A DNA stretch of 36,788 nucleotides from assembly GCA_963923035.1 (NCBI GenBank), contig CAWUKT010000072.1, positions 1 through 36,788 on the forward strand. Reading direction: 5' to 3'. Below the pieces are notes generated by a model, which was not told the DNA's origin, did not search any database, and saw only the letters and a list, made by a program, of their open reading frames with translations. Source of the DNA: CAWUKT01 sp963923035. GTDB lineage: Bacteria > Bacteroidota > Bacteroidia > J057 > JADKCL01. Below, piece after piece: positions 8,134 to 16,475 of the stretch (its first letter is position 1; the number at the start of each line of letters is the position of its first letter). The translations under genes and the position numbers were made by a program.

Positions 8134-8619
8134 ATGCCCAGCTACCTAGATATTTTTGACGAACCCATCGAGTCCATTGAGGGCTTGACCGAATACAAGA
8201 TTTCCATCGCCGATGAGGGGGCTCCGCATCGGGTGGAAACCTATCTCAATGGCCAGCTTGTGATGGTGGTGTACACCGAGCTTGACGTATTATCGGCCCA
8301 TTTGCGCCTGTACGAAGAGGTTCCTTATCAGGTGCATTTGGAAGGAGAAATGCGCAGCTATACCGGATTGGGGGCCTTTGACGGGCGAAAAGTGACCACG
8401 AAAGAGGGGAAGTGGATCGAGGTGGAAAAGGAATACAGCGTCACCGATCAATTGGTGCAGGAAACGATCTCTCTTCTGGATGAAGAGGGCGATCCGGATT
8501 ACCTGCTGGAATACAATGCCGCCGGTGAATTGGTTACGGCCATCGATTTGAACATGGGAGATGCGCTGTCTTTGGCGGAAGGAAAAGCCTTGCTGGAACA
8601 GTACCGCAAAAAATCCTGA
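8134..8619 (+). CDS. small acidic protein, candidate immunity partner
   Basis: The 161-aa product has no signal peptide or membrane segment. It is strongly acidic, with many Glu and Asp and few basic residues outside the KVTTKEGKWIEVEKE strand, and looks like a mixed alpha/beta fold with antiparallel strands (HRVETYLNGQLVMVVYTE, YQVHLEGEMRSY). No family is recognised. It starts 2 bp after the stop of the large toxin-like gene and must be cotranscribed with it. Size, acidity and position are those expected of an immunity protein that masks a nucleic-acid-acting toxin domain, but that is inference from context. It ends 2 bp from the convergent GH18 gene. Confidence 0.7.
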   Translation: MPSYLDIFDEPIESIEGLTEYKISIADEGAPHRVETYLNGQLVMVVYTELDVLSAHLRLYEEVPYQVHLEGEMRSYTGLGAFDGRKVTTKEGKWIEVEKEYSVTDQLVQETISLLDEEGDPDYLLEYNAAGELVTAIDLNMGDALSLAEGKALLEQYRKKS

Positions 8620-8637
8620 TCCTAGGACTTTCTGCGG
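8604..8637. repeat. imperfect inverted repeat across a convergent gene junction
   Basis: CCGCAAAAAATCCT (8604-8617) and AGGACTTTCTGCGG (8624-8637) pair at 12 of 14 positions around a 6-base loop. The arms encode the basic C-termini of both converging proteins (YRKKS and LRRKS). It may act as a terminator made of coding sequence, or may simply reflect two genes ending with similar codons. Confidence 0.4.
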
Positions 8638-10031
8638 AGGAAAAATCCAATCAGAAGGGCCGCGATCAGCACGATCGCGCCAATGAACAAGTAGGTGGTA
8701 TAGCTATCGGAGGAGTCCGCATCGTCACCGGCCGTAGCCGGTGCATCACCCGCAGACATCCCACCGCCGTCCGTCGCACTGGTATCCGGAACCACCCGGC
8801 AATCCATGAATTTGGCCTGGAGCAAATTCCACAGGGCAAGGTGCCCATTGTCATACCCCAATGCCCAAATGCCAGTTCCCGCCAATTCCTGGTCCAATAC
8901 CAAATCGAATTTGGCGGCCATGGCTGCTGAATCGGGCACCCAGGCCTGGAGATAGCCATCGGAAACCTTCTTGACGAAGTAGGACGATTCAGCGCCCGAC
9001 TCAAACTTACGGGTATAGTCGGGATCGGAAGCAATTTGATCCACCAAGGTCCGGTACAGGATCGCTTTGCCCGTGCTGGTGGCGTCCTGGGCGGTAAATT
9101 CATCGGAATTGGTACTCCATTGGTAGCCGTAATAGGGAAGGGCCAACACCAATTTATTTTTGGGCAATCCCCCCTCCACATAATTCTCCACCGTCTTGCT
9201 CAGGCTCAGGTGTTTCCAGTCTTCTCCTCCCACCGGCGCCACCGGACCGGCTCCCTTGGCCCCCGCGTAGTAATAATCGTAGCCCATTACCACCACAAAA
9301 TCCAGCAAATCCCGGTAACGGACCAGATTTTGGCGGGAAGTCACGCCACTCGCATAGCCCGCAATCGACAGGGTTGCCCCCGGAAATTCGCGTTCCATCG
9401 CCGAGTCCAATCGCAGCAAAAAGTTCCCGTAGCTCAACGTATCCCGTGATTTGATGTCCTCAAAATCGACACAGATTCCGCTCAGTTTTTTCGCCCGCAT
9501 CAACCTCAAGGTGGTCGCAATACAGGTGTCCACCGCCGATGGATTGTTGAGGAATTCGCGACTGGAACAGCCCGACGCATTGGTCGTGAGGGTCAGGTCC
9601 AGGCGGAGAGTAGGGTTGGCGGCCCGGGCAAAATCAAACAGACCCGTGGTATCAAAATCGCCGATGTCGCGGATGCCACCCGTCTCACAGTCAATCTGGT
9701 ACGCGAAGTAAGAAAGGTGGGACAACAGCTTGTAATTGTAACTCTTCCACGCCGTTCCCATCCAGTGAGGATGGAAGCCATAGACAATATGCCCGCCGAG
9801 ATTGCATTCCTCGGGACTTTCGTGCGGTGTGTCCTGAATTCCGTGGACCGTATCGAAATCGACGGCTTCGGTTCGGGGTTGCAGGGCAATGTCGGGTTGG
9901 CCAGGTTTGCTTTGGCCGAGTTCGGCATCGGCTCCCGAAAGGTGCTCCTGGAGTGCCGATTCGTCGTTGCCGGGGTGTTGGGCGAGGAGAAGGGACGGGA
10001 AAAGGGCAATGAAAAAGAGGAGGTAGCGCAT
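8622..10031 (-). CDS. GH18-family glycoside hydrolase-like protein with C-terminal membrane anchor
   Basis: The 469-aa protein has an N-terminal signal peptide (MRYLLFFIALFPSLLLAQ). The GH18 TIM-barrel spans about 78-415, beginning HIVYGFHPHWMG. The active-site strand reads SGICVDFE with the catalytic Glu at 191; D189 is kept, while the two more distal Asp of the chitinase signature (DGxDxDxE) are Ser and Cys. This is like the GH18 branch of YaaH-type peptidoglycan hydrolases rather than classical chitinases. VVMGYDYYY, LPYYGYQW and GIWALGYD are further barrel blocks. After a Ser/Asp/Gly-rich linker comes a C-terminal transmembrane helix (YLFIGAIVLIAALLIGFFL) ending RRKS. The protein is thus exported and held in a membrane by its tail. 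Substrate is unproven; cell-wall or chitin-type glycans are the likely choices. Confidence 0.87.
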   Translation of the reverse strand: MRYLLFFIALFPSLLLAQHPGNDESALQEHLSGADAELGQSKPGQPDIALQPRTEAVDFDTVHGIQDTPHESPEECNLGGHIVYGFHPHWMGTAWKSYNYKLLSHLSYFAYQIDCETGGIRDIGDFDTTGLFDFARAANPTLRLDLTLTTNASGCSSREFLNNPSAVDTCIATTLRLMRAKKLSGICVDFEDIKSRDTLSYGNFLLRLDSAMEREFPGATLSIAGYASGVTSRQNLVRYRDLLDFVVVMGYDYYYAGAKGAGPVAPVGGEDWKHLSLSKTVENYVEGGLPKNKLVLALPYYGYQWSTNSDEFTAQDATSTGKAILYRTLVDQIASDPDYTRKFESGAESSYFVKKVSDGYLQAWVPDSAAMAAKFDLVLDQELAGTGIWALGYDNGHLALWNLLQAKFMDCRVVPDTSATDGGGMSAGDAPATAGDDADSSDSYTTYLFIGAIVLIAALLIGFFLRRKS

Positions 10032-10106
10032 AAATCAATTTCAACTGAAAAATGCCAAATTTCAAATGGGTTCACGAAATGGGCAGAATAAAATCACGGG
10101 AAATGA

Positions 10107-10136
10107 GAAAGGCTCCCCGCACCTGGAGAGCCTTTC
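10107..10136 (-). terminator. hairpin terminator after the RND pump gene
   Basis: GAAAGGCT (10107-10114) and AGCCTTTC (10129-10136) form a perfect 8-bp stem. On the minus strand it lies about 28 bp past the RND gene stop and ends in TTTCTCATTT. It is the only stem-loop found in the 131-bp gap before the GH18 gene start. Confidence 0.65.
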
Positions 10137-10163
10137 AATCACAACACAAAACCAATTAAATTT

Positions 10164-13100
10164 TTAAGCTGGAACGGGAGCCCGCTCCGGGGTAAGCCAC
10201 TGGTAGAGGATCGGGACAATGAGGAGGACGAGGAAGGTCGAAACGACCATGCCGCCGATGATGGTCCAGCCCAGCGGCGACCAAAGACTCGTTTGGCCGA
10301 GCGTGAGCGGAAGCAGCCCCAGGATGGTGGTCAGAGACGTCAGCAGAATAGGCGTAAAGCGCGTCCGCGCTGCCTGAACGATGGCCTCCCGTTTCGAGAG
10401 CCCCTGCGCCTGCAATTGATTCGTGAAGTCCACCAGAATGATCGAATTGTTTACCACAATCCCCACCAGGCTCGTAAAGCCCACGAAGGCAAAGAAGCTG
10501 AATGACCACCCCGTCATGTACAGGAACAGAATCGATCCGATGAAGGCGAAGGGAATGGCCGAGAAGACGATCAGGGGCTGGGTCAAAGAGCGGAATTGCA
10601 GCACCAGCACCGCAAAGATGCCGATCAGCGCCAGGACCAGGCTGAAGCCCAAATCCCCAAATGAGCTCTGCTGCGTTTCGTATTCTCCCGCAATGAAGAA
10701 CTCGTAGCCTTCTGGCAGGTCCACGGCATTCAGTTCCTCGATGATGCCTTCGGTGATGGCCGCAGTTTGGTCCGAATTGAAGACGTTGGCCGTCACCGTG
10801 GCGGTCCGCTCAAGGTCGTAGTGGTCGATTTTCTTGACCGATTGCTCAAAACGCACATCCGCCACCTGCCGCAGGGGCACCTGCGCCCCCGTGCGGCTCG
10901 CGACATACACCCGATCCAGATCGGAAATCCGGGGCTTTTTCACCAAAGGCAAACGTACATTCAGGTTGTACTCTTCGCCGTTCAGGCTGACGCGCTCCAC
11001 GGGAATACCCGTCATCGCCGCCCGGACGGTCAGGTCGACATCCGCCAATTGGAGGCCGGCCATGCCCGCCTTGTCGCGGGAAATGTCCAGGCGCAGATCA
11101 GTCTTGTCGAGGGCGAACGGGTTGTCGACGTTGTAGGTGCCCTCGGCGTCAGCGATGATCTCCGCCACCGTTCCGGCGTAACGCCGAAGCGTATCCAGCG
11201 ATTGGCCGATCACCTTGATCTCAATCGGCGCCTCGAAGGGCGGGCCATTCTTCAGTTCGGAGAACGTAATCTCCGCCCCCGGGTACCGCGCAAATTCCCG
11301 TCGCAAGCGCCCCAACTCCGTGTAGAACGCCACCGGGTCCCAACCGTTGAAGCCGACCATGACCTGGCCGTGCGACTTGCGGTACGATTCCGGAATGCGG
11401 TTATAATAAATCTGCGGGTTGTCGTGCCCAATATTCGAGGTATAGCTCTCCACGAATTCCGATTCGGCGACCACCGATTCGACAAAGGCGACGGCGTCAT
11501 CGGTATAGTCCAGGCTCGAGCCGGTCGGGGTGTCGACCTCGATCAGGAGCAGGGGCTTGTCGGCCGTGGGAAAAAAGCTCACGCCCACGGCGGGGAAGAG
11601 GGCAAAGCTGCCCACGAGGCCGCCGATGGCCAGGAGCAGGATCAGCCAGGGCCGCCGCAGGGAGAAATTCAGCGTCGGACGGTACACCCGCTCGATGAGG
11701 ACGTCGATTCGCTTCAAAATCCAGCTTTTGCCCCGTAGTTTATTGCCGAGGAGCTTGCTCGACAGGATCGGAGTCACGGTCAGGGCGAGGAGGAGGGAAG
11801 CCACCAACGCAAAGATCACGATGAGGGGCAGGGTTTTGAGGAATTCACCCGTGCCGCCGCCGAGTTGGGTGAGCGGGAAAAAGGCAAGGAGGGTGGTGGC
11901 AGTTGAACTCACGATCGCGATGCCCACTTCGCCGGTTCCTTTGATCGCGGCATCTTTCAGGGAATGGCCTTCTTGTCGGAATCGCAGGATGTTTTCCAGC
12001 ACCACGATTCCATTGTCCACCAACAATCCCAGCGCAATCACCAGCCCGGCAATGGAAATCTGCTGGATGGCAAAGTTGCCGAAGTCCAGGGTTCCGATGG
12101 CCATGAGGATGGAAATGGGGATGATGGTCATGATGACGAGGGAGGGGCGGAAGCCGAGGAAAAGGAATATGACGACGCCCACGAGCAGGATACCCTGGAG
12201 GAGGTTGCTGAAGAAGCCGTTGATACGGGACTCGACCGCCGGCGCCTGTTCGAAGGCGTACGCGACCTCAATCCCGTCGGGCAGACGGGAGGAGAATTTT
12301 TCTACCTCTTCCCGCACCCCTTGGCTTACCTCAACGATATTTTTTCCCTTCTTCTGCGTCAACCCGAGAAAAACAGCCGGTTTCCCATTGTGACGCGCCC
12401 GCCATTGCAAGTCTTCCGTATTCATTTCCACCGTCGCGACATCCTTCAACCGGACCACGCCCCCCGGACCCGCCGAGACGACCGTATTCCGCAATTCATC
12501 CAGCTCTCCGTACGCCCCACTCGTCTTGATATTGAAGGACCTTGCCCCGGCCACCAGGTCCCCACCCGGGACATTGGCGTTGTTGCCCTGGAGAATGCCG
12601 ATCACCTGCTGCATCGGAATCCGCAATTGGGCCATGCGTCCCATGTCGAGCGAGACGCGAATTTCTTCTTCTGGCGCCGCATCCAGTTCCACTTTCCGGA
12701 CCCCATTGACGTTTTGCAATTCCTCTTTCAGATCCTCCGCCACTGCGATCATCTGCGGATAATCCGGCGTTGATTTGACGATGGCCAATTGCATGATCAA
12801 AACGTCCAGGGGACTGAATTTGCTGACATCCAGGGAAAAGATTCCGCTGGGCAGCTCAGACCGCAGACCTTCGACCGTGGCTTCGATCTCGTCGTATTTG
12901 TCCTCGATGTCCACCCCAAATTCTCCTTCGACGCGCATAATGACGAGGCCTTCTTCGATTTTGGTCCGGATCAGGTCGATGTCGTCGAGTTCATTGATGG
13001 CCTCTTCGATGGGATCCGCGATGAGGTCTTCCATATCTTCCGGGCTCGTGCCCGGGTACACCGCGACCACAGAGTAAGTCGGCAGCGAAAGGTCCGGATC

Positions 13101-13208
13101 CTCGGAACGGGGCATGTTCAAGATGGATTGAACGCCAATGAAAACCGCCACAAAGACCAGGATCAGGACGAATTGGTAATTTTTGAGGGCTAATTGGGGA
13201 AGTTTCAT
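10164..13208 (-). CDS. RND efflux transporter, inner-membrane pump
   Basis: The 1014-aa protein is the proton-driven pump of a tripartite efflux system. It has the RND plan of one N-terminal helix (about 12-30), a large periplasmic loop, six helices (about 335-545), a second loop and six more helices. GLLVDNGIVVLENI (from residue 394) is the TM4 motif; AcrB has two adjacent Asp there, here only D398 remains and the second is Asn. The TM10 motif reads GIVVNNSIILVDF, so the AcrB Lys940 is also Asn. These changes are common in a large AcrB-like subgroup and mean the proton path differs from AcrB. It is the last gene of the operon and overlaps the MBL-hydrolase gene by 4 bp. Substrate unknown: drugs, lipids or metabolites are all possible. 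Confidence 0.93.
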   Translation of the reverse strand: MKLPQLALKNYQFVLILVFVAVFIGVQSILNMPRSEDPDLSLPTYSVVAVYPGTSPEDMEDLIADPIEEAINELDDIDLIRTKIEEGLVIMRVEGEFGVDIEDKYDEIEATVEGLRSELPSGIFSLDVSKFSPLDVLIMQLAIVKSTPDYPQMIAVAEDLKEELQNVNGVRKVELDAAPEEEIRVSLDMGRMAQLRIPMQQVIGILQGNNANVPGGDLVAGARSFNIKTSGAYGELDELRNTVVSAGPGGVVRLKDVATVEMNTEDLQWRARHNGKPAVFLGLTQKKGKNIVEVSQGVREEVEKFSSRLPDGIEVAYAFEQAPAVESRINGFFSNLLQGILLVGVVIFLFLGFRPSLVIMTIIPISILMAIGTLDFGNFAIQQISIAGLVIALGLLVDNGIVVLENILRFRQEGHSLKDAAIKGTGEVGIAIVSSTATTLLAFFPLTQLGGGTGEFLKTLPLIVIFALVASLLLALTVTPILSSKLLGNKLRGKSWILKRIDVLIERVYRPTLNFSLRRPWLILLLAIGGLVGSFALFPAVGVSFFPTADKPLLLIEVDTPTGSSLDYTDDAVAFVESVVAESEFVESYTSNIGHDNPQIYYNRIPESYRKSHGQVMVGFNGWDPVAFYTELGRLRREFARYPGAEITFSELKNGPPFEAPIEIKVIGQSLDTLRRYAGTVAEIIADAEGTYNVDNPFALDKTDLRLDISRDKAGMAGLQLADVDLTVRAAMTGIPVERVSLNGEEYNLNVRLPLVKKPRISDLDRVYVASRTGAQVPLRQVADVRFEQSVKKIDHYDLERTATVTANVFNSDQTAAITEGIIEELNAVDLPEGYEFFIAGEYETQQSSFGDLGFSLVLALIGIFAVLVLQFRSLTQPLIVFSAIPFAFIGSILFLYMTGWSFSFFAFVGFTSLVGIVVNNSIILVDFTNQLQAQGLSKREAIVQAARTRFTPILLTSLTTILGLLPLTLGQTSLWSPLGWTIIGGMVVSTFLVLLIVPILYQWLTPERAPVPA

Positions 13209-13942
13209 GATTGGGAAGTGGTTTGGGAAATGAAACGACGAACGGATTTGGCGGTCAGGTAACCTTTGTGGCCGCAGTAAAACCGGTTGACTCCGGAATC
13301 GAGCAAACGTTGGAGATGGGCTTCGGCTTCGTCAATGTCTTCGTGGAAGAAATGGCGGCGGGGGCGTTTTCCCAGGATCAAAGCGCCGCGGATCAGGTCG
13401 CCCACGAAGGCGGTTTCCCCCACCACGTAGACCAATGAGCCTCCGGTATGCCCGGGCGCCAACCAAATTTCACCGGGCAAGCCCCAGGCCTTGAGATCCA
13501 GGGTGCTTTCCACCCAATGATCGGCCTGGACGGGAGGGAAGCTGTCTTCCTTGACGATGTGCTTGTCGACCCACTCCCCCAAGGAAGAGGTCGCCTGCAA
13601 GGGAGGATTGCATCCGCGTTCCAACAAGCCATTCTCCGGTTTCCCGGCAATGATCTGGGCGTCGAGCGTCCGGGCCAGTTCGGTGGCACCTCCGGCGTGG
13701 TCGGCGTGCCCGTGCGTCAGAAGGATGAAATCGACCATTTCCGCATCAATTCCCTTCCGTTCCATCTTCTTCAGGAGCTTCGCCACCGTCCCGGGTTCTC
13801 CGCTGTCGATGAGCATTCCGGTGTTGCCCTGGCGGACATAATGGACGTTGGCGATGCCCAGGTCGAAGGTCTCAATCTGCAAGGGTGTAGCTTCCAGAAT
13901 GAGCGGACCAATGATGAGCAAGTAGAAAAAGAGGCGTTTCAT
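13205..13942 (-). CDS. exported metallo-beta-lactamase-fold hydrolase
   Basis: The 245-aa protein starts with a hydrophobic export signal (MKRLFFYLLIIGPLILEATP). The metal-binding motif THGHADH occupies 76-82, giving His77, His79, Asp81 and His82. PGHTGGS, VGDLIRG and the final CGH supply the remaining ligands expected of the MBL fold. The gene overlaps both neighbours by 4 bp (ATGA), so it is firmly inside the efflux operon, between the adaptor and pump genes. MBL enzymes hydrolyse beta-lactams, lactones, thioesters or phosphoesters, and the sequence does not say which. The fold and dizinc centre are well supported. A true beta-lactamase is one option, but the length and motifs fit the general family equally well. 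Confidence 0.9.
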   Translation of the reverse strand: MKRLFFYLLIIGPLILEATPLQIETFDLGIANVHYVRQGNTGMLIDSGEPGTVAKLLKKMERKGIDAEMVDFILLTHGHADHAGGATELARTLDAQIIAGKPENGLLERGCNPPLQATSSLGEWVDKHIVKEDSFPPVQADHWVESTLDLKAWGLPGEIWLAPGHTGGSLVYVVGETAFVGDLIRGALILGKRPRRHFFHEDIDEAEAHLQRLLDSGVNRFYCGHKGYLTAKSVRRFISQTTSQS

Positions 13943-14985
13943 TGGATGGAAATGGGAGCTTGATCGGACAAAAATGCGCTGCCAGCGAGGATGAGGAGGC
14001 CAGCGGGCAATTCGTTGGTGGTGTCGACCAGGACGAACTCGTCGTGAATTTGGGCGAGCGGCAAGATCGCTTCCCGGGCCGTTTGGGTCGGCGTATCCGC
14101 CATGAAGATGCGGACTTCGCGGTCATTGGCCTCGACGATGGCCTCCATCGGGATCTTGTAAAAGCCTTGTTGGTTGCGGGGAAACAGCTCCACCTGCCCG
14201 ATAAATCCGGGCCGCAGCGGATAATTGCCGGTCACAACGGCAATTTCCACCTCGAAGGTTCCCGTCATGGGGTCCGCTTGCGGGGCGATGTCCCGCACCT
14301 CGCCTTCAAAGGTCTTTTCCGGCCACGCGTCAAAGGCCACCCGGGCCGAATCACCAATCTGTACCCGGACGATGTCGCGGTCGGCCAAGCCTACTTTGAG
14401 AACCAGGGCCGCCGAGCCTTCGCCGCGGGCGAACAAGACCGGCGTGCCGGGTCCCACGAGTTCGCCGGGCTCTGCGAGGCGGCGGAGCACCCGGCCGGAC
14501 TGGCGCGCAATGATTTGAGCGTATTTCTGGTTGTATTCTGCGATTTCGAGGTCGGCACGGGCCAGTTCAAGGGCCGTCCCGATGTCCTGGAATTGTTCCA
14601 GCGTCGCAACGGTATCTGCGTAGAGCCGCTCGACCCGGGCGGCATCCCGCTCGTATTTTTCCACTCCTTCCTGTGCCTTTTTGACCTGTGCGGAAATCTC
14701 CTTCATCTCCAACCGGGCCAGGACCTGCCCCGCCCGGTATTGATCGCCTTCGTCGACGTAGATCTGATCAATGACCCCGCCAATTTTGAAGCTCTGCTTG
14801 TACTCGGTGGCACTCGAAAGCATTCCCACGGCCTTCAGGGGCTGGATTTCATCGGTGACGATGATTTCTTCGGCGGTCACGGGCGTGGACAGGCTTTCGG
14901 GACCTGTTTCGGCCAGTTCCTGGTGGTTCGGTTTGCAGCCCCAGAAGCCAAGGGCCAATACGGTGGCAAAAAGAATCGTTTTCAT
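13939..14985 (-). CDS. RND efflux periplasmic adaptor (membrane-fusion) lipoprotein
   Basis: From the ATG at 14985 the protein is 348 aa and begins with a lipoprotein signal (MKTILFATVLALGFWGC, lipid-anchored Cys17). It has the adaptor architecture: a biotinyl-lipoyl-like half (GGVIDQIYVDEGDQYRAGQ), a helical hairpin (about 100-150), the second half (SGRVLRRLAEPGELVGPGTP), then beta-barrel and membrane-proximal domains. The open frame reaches 15279, but that extension is out-of-frame shadow of the tolC-like gene and has non-protein composition. It starts 4 bp after the tolC-like stop and overlaps the MBL gene by 4 bp. It links the RND pump to the outer-membrane channel. Confidence 0.93.
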   Translation of the reverse strand: MKTILFATVLALGFWGCKPNHQELAETGPESLSTPVTAEEIIVTDEIQPLKAVGMLSSATEYKQSFKIGGVIDQIYVDEGDQYRAGQVLARLEMKEISAQVKKAQEGVEKYERDAARVERLYADTVATLEQFQDIGTALELARADLEIAEYNQKYAQIIARQSGRVLRRLAEPGELVGPGTPVLFARGEGSAALVLKVGLADRDIVRVQIGDSARVAFDAWPEKTFEGEVRDIAPQADPMTGTFEVEIAVVTGNYPLRPGFIGQVELFPRNQQGFYKIPMEAIVEANDREVRIFMADTPTQTAREAILPLAQIHDEFVLVDTTNELPAGLLILAGSAFLSDQAPISIQ

Positions 14986-14989
14986 GGGA

Positions 14990-16345
14990 TTATTGGTTGG
15001 AGATGGATTGTTGGAGGGATTCAAAAGCGATGAGGAGATCAAAGTGAGCGATGGACCGGGCCTGCCGGGCTGCAATGAGGGCATTGTTGGATTGGATGAG
15101 TTCCAACCAGAGGGCCTGGCCTTCCTGGTAGCGTCGGCGAACGATGCGGAAGGCTTCCCGAGCCGCAGTTTCCTGGTCGCGGGAGGCCGCGAGGGAAGCC
15201 TGGGACGACTGGGCGGTATACCACGCCTGTCGCATCTGCAAATCGAGTTGCCGTTGGAGCTGGGCGTAGTCATTTTCAAGTCCGGAAAGCTGGACGGCAG
15301 CTTCTTCCTTGGCGTAGCGGCGGCTACCCCCTCCGAACAGATTCCAATTGAGGCCGACCTGGATCAGCCAGAAGTCCTGGTTTTCGTCGAAGGTATATTC
15401 AAAGCCCTGGAAACCGGCCTGGGCTGCGAGGTACATGTCGGGGAGCACGGCGCGGTAGCGTTGCATATCGAGCAGCGACTGCTGGGCAGCCATTCCCTGG
15501 CGGAGCGCTTCTAGTTCGGCGCGGGCATCGGCCGAGTAGGTGGCCAATTCCGGGAGGAGGCGGTTGCCATCGGGTTTGAGGTAGGCGGAATCGATGGTGA
15601 TTTCGGCTTCGGGGGAGCGGTTCAGGAGAAAGTTGAAATAGAAGGAACTCGTGGCGATCAATTCTTCGGACCGTGCCAATTCCTGGTCAATTTTCGCCAG
15701 TTCCGCCCGGGATTGCGCCAGAGCATCCGGGGTCGCTTTTCCATTTTCCACCAATTTCTCGTTCACCCGCTTCAATTCTACCAGAACCTGCCGTGCCTCT
15801 TCGTAAATCCGTTTTCCTTCCCGGGCTTGGAGGTGTTGGAAGTACGCCCGCCGAATTTCGTGGACCAATTCATTCTCGTAGGCGTTCCGCTTGGCTTTTT
15901 CGACGGCTACGGCCGATTGATTGGCTTTGTAGGCGAAGTAGATGTCCGAATTGAACAGCGGCTGGACGAGGTTGAGTTTGGTTTCGTGGAAATTGTTGGG
16001 AAGGAATTGCTCGGAGACGTTGTCGAGGGTGGGAAACCGGTCTTCCGCGATCATCTGGTTGAGCGTGGAGTAGACAGGATTGAGCAGGTCTCCAATGGGG
16101 ATGTCGATGGTACGGCCTCCGCGGGCCCAGGTATAGTTCGCGTTGAAGTCGACCGTGGGGAAGAAGCGGGCCCGGGCCTGCTGAAGCTGGAGGATGGACC
16201 GGGAAATGCTGATTTCGCGGCTCTTGAGGGCGTGGTTGGAGCTGAGGCCTTCGGCGACGTATTGCTCCAGGACCGAGTCCTGGGCGGGGAGCACCGCGCA
16301 AGCGGTGGCCAGGAACAAGGGGATGAGTAGCAATTTTCGTAACAT
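14990..16345 (-). CDS. TolC-family outer-membrane efflux channel
   Basis: From the ATG at 16345 (residue 7 of the longest frame) the protein is about 451 aa, with a signal peptide MLRKLLLIPLFLATACAVLPAQ. The rest is the duplicated helical repeat of TolC proteins, with family blocks such as LQLQQARARFFPTVDFNANY, KLNLVQPLF, and in the second half VGLNWNLFGGG and RRYQEGQALWLELIQSNNAL. It forms the trimeric outer-membrane duct for the adaptor and RND pump encoded downstream. It is the first structural gene of the operon, 130 bp after tetR. Two candidate TetR operators lie in that gap, one of them straddling the longer alternative start, which also argues for the start at 16345. Confidence 0.93.
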   Translation of the reverse strand: MLRKLLLIPLFLATACAVLPAQDSVLEQYVAEGLSSNHALKSREISISRSILQLQQARARFFPTVDFNANYTWARGGRTIDIPIGDLLNPVYSTLNQMIAEDRFPTLDNVSEQFLPNNFHETKLNLVQPLFNSDIYFAYKANQSAVAVEKAKRNAYENELVHEIRRAYFQHLQAREGKRIYEEARQVLVELKRVNEKLVENGKATPDALAQSRAELAKIDQELARSEELIATSSFYFNFLLNRSPEAEITIDSAYLKPDGNRLLPELATYSADARAELEALRQGMAAQQSLLDMQRYRAVLPDMYLAAQAGFQGFEYTFDENQDFWLIQVGLNWNLFGGGSRRYAKEEAAVQLSGLENDYAQLQRQLDLQMRQAWYTAQSSQASLAASRDQETAAREAFRIVRRRYQEGQALWLELIQSNNALIAARQARSIAHFDLLIAFESLQQSISNQ

Positions 16346-16356
16346 AATTCTTTTTA

Positions 16357-16369
16357 TGAACACTGTTTA
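16357..16369. promoter_or_regulatory. candidate TetR operator 1 (before tolC-like gene)
   Basis: TGAACA-c-TGTTTA differs by one base from the perfect palindrome found at 16448 and 17112. It lies 12 bp upstream of the TolC-family start, where bound repressor would block transcription or its elongation. Confidence 0.65.
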
Positions 16370-16401
16370 TTGATCTGGTAAAAAAATTTCTGATGGGTCG
16401 G

Positions 16402-16418
16402 GGTCCGAGGTTCGGACC
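16402..16418. repeat. GC-rich hairpin in the tetR-tolC gap
   Basis: GGTCCGA-ggt-TCGGACC is a perfect 7-bp stem. On the minus strand a run of T follows about 15-20 bp later. It could attenuate read-through from tetR or fold in the tolC leader; it is unrelated to the TGAACA operators. Confidence 0.45.
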
Positions 16419-16447
16419 GGGTAGTGAAGTGAACAACTGTTGGTTAC

Positions 16448-16460
16448 TGAACATTGTTCA
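16448..16460. promoter_or_regulatory. candidate TetR operator 2 (perfect palindrome)
   Basis: TGAACA-t-TGTTCA is a perfect 6+1+6 palindrome just past the end of tetR and about 100 bp upstream of the tolC-like start. A half-site TGAACA also occurs at 16430-16435. Confidence 0.72.
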
Positions 16461-16475
16461 CTAAAAATGAAAAAA

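Noticed and set aside
10767..12773. Long plus-strand frames opposite the RND pump gene
   Set aside because: Shadows of the pump; compositions are Arg/His-rich with no family pattern.
13205..13942. True beta-lactamase as a resistance gene
   Set aside because: The MBL fold and metal motifs alone do not show beta-lactam activity, so only the fold is called.
14986..15279. N-terminal extension of the efflux adaptor
   Set aside because: Overlaps the tolC-like gene, is Ser/Arg/Pro-rich and precedes a complete lipoprotein signal starting at 14985.
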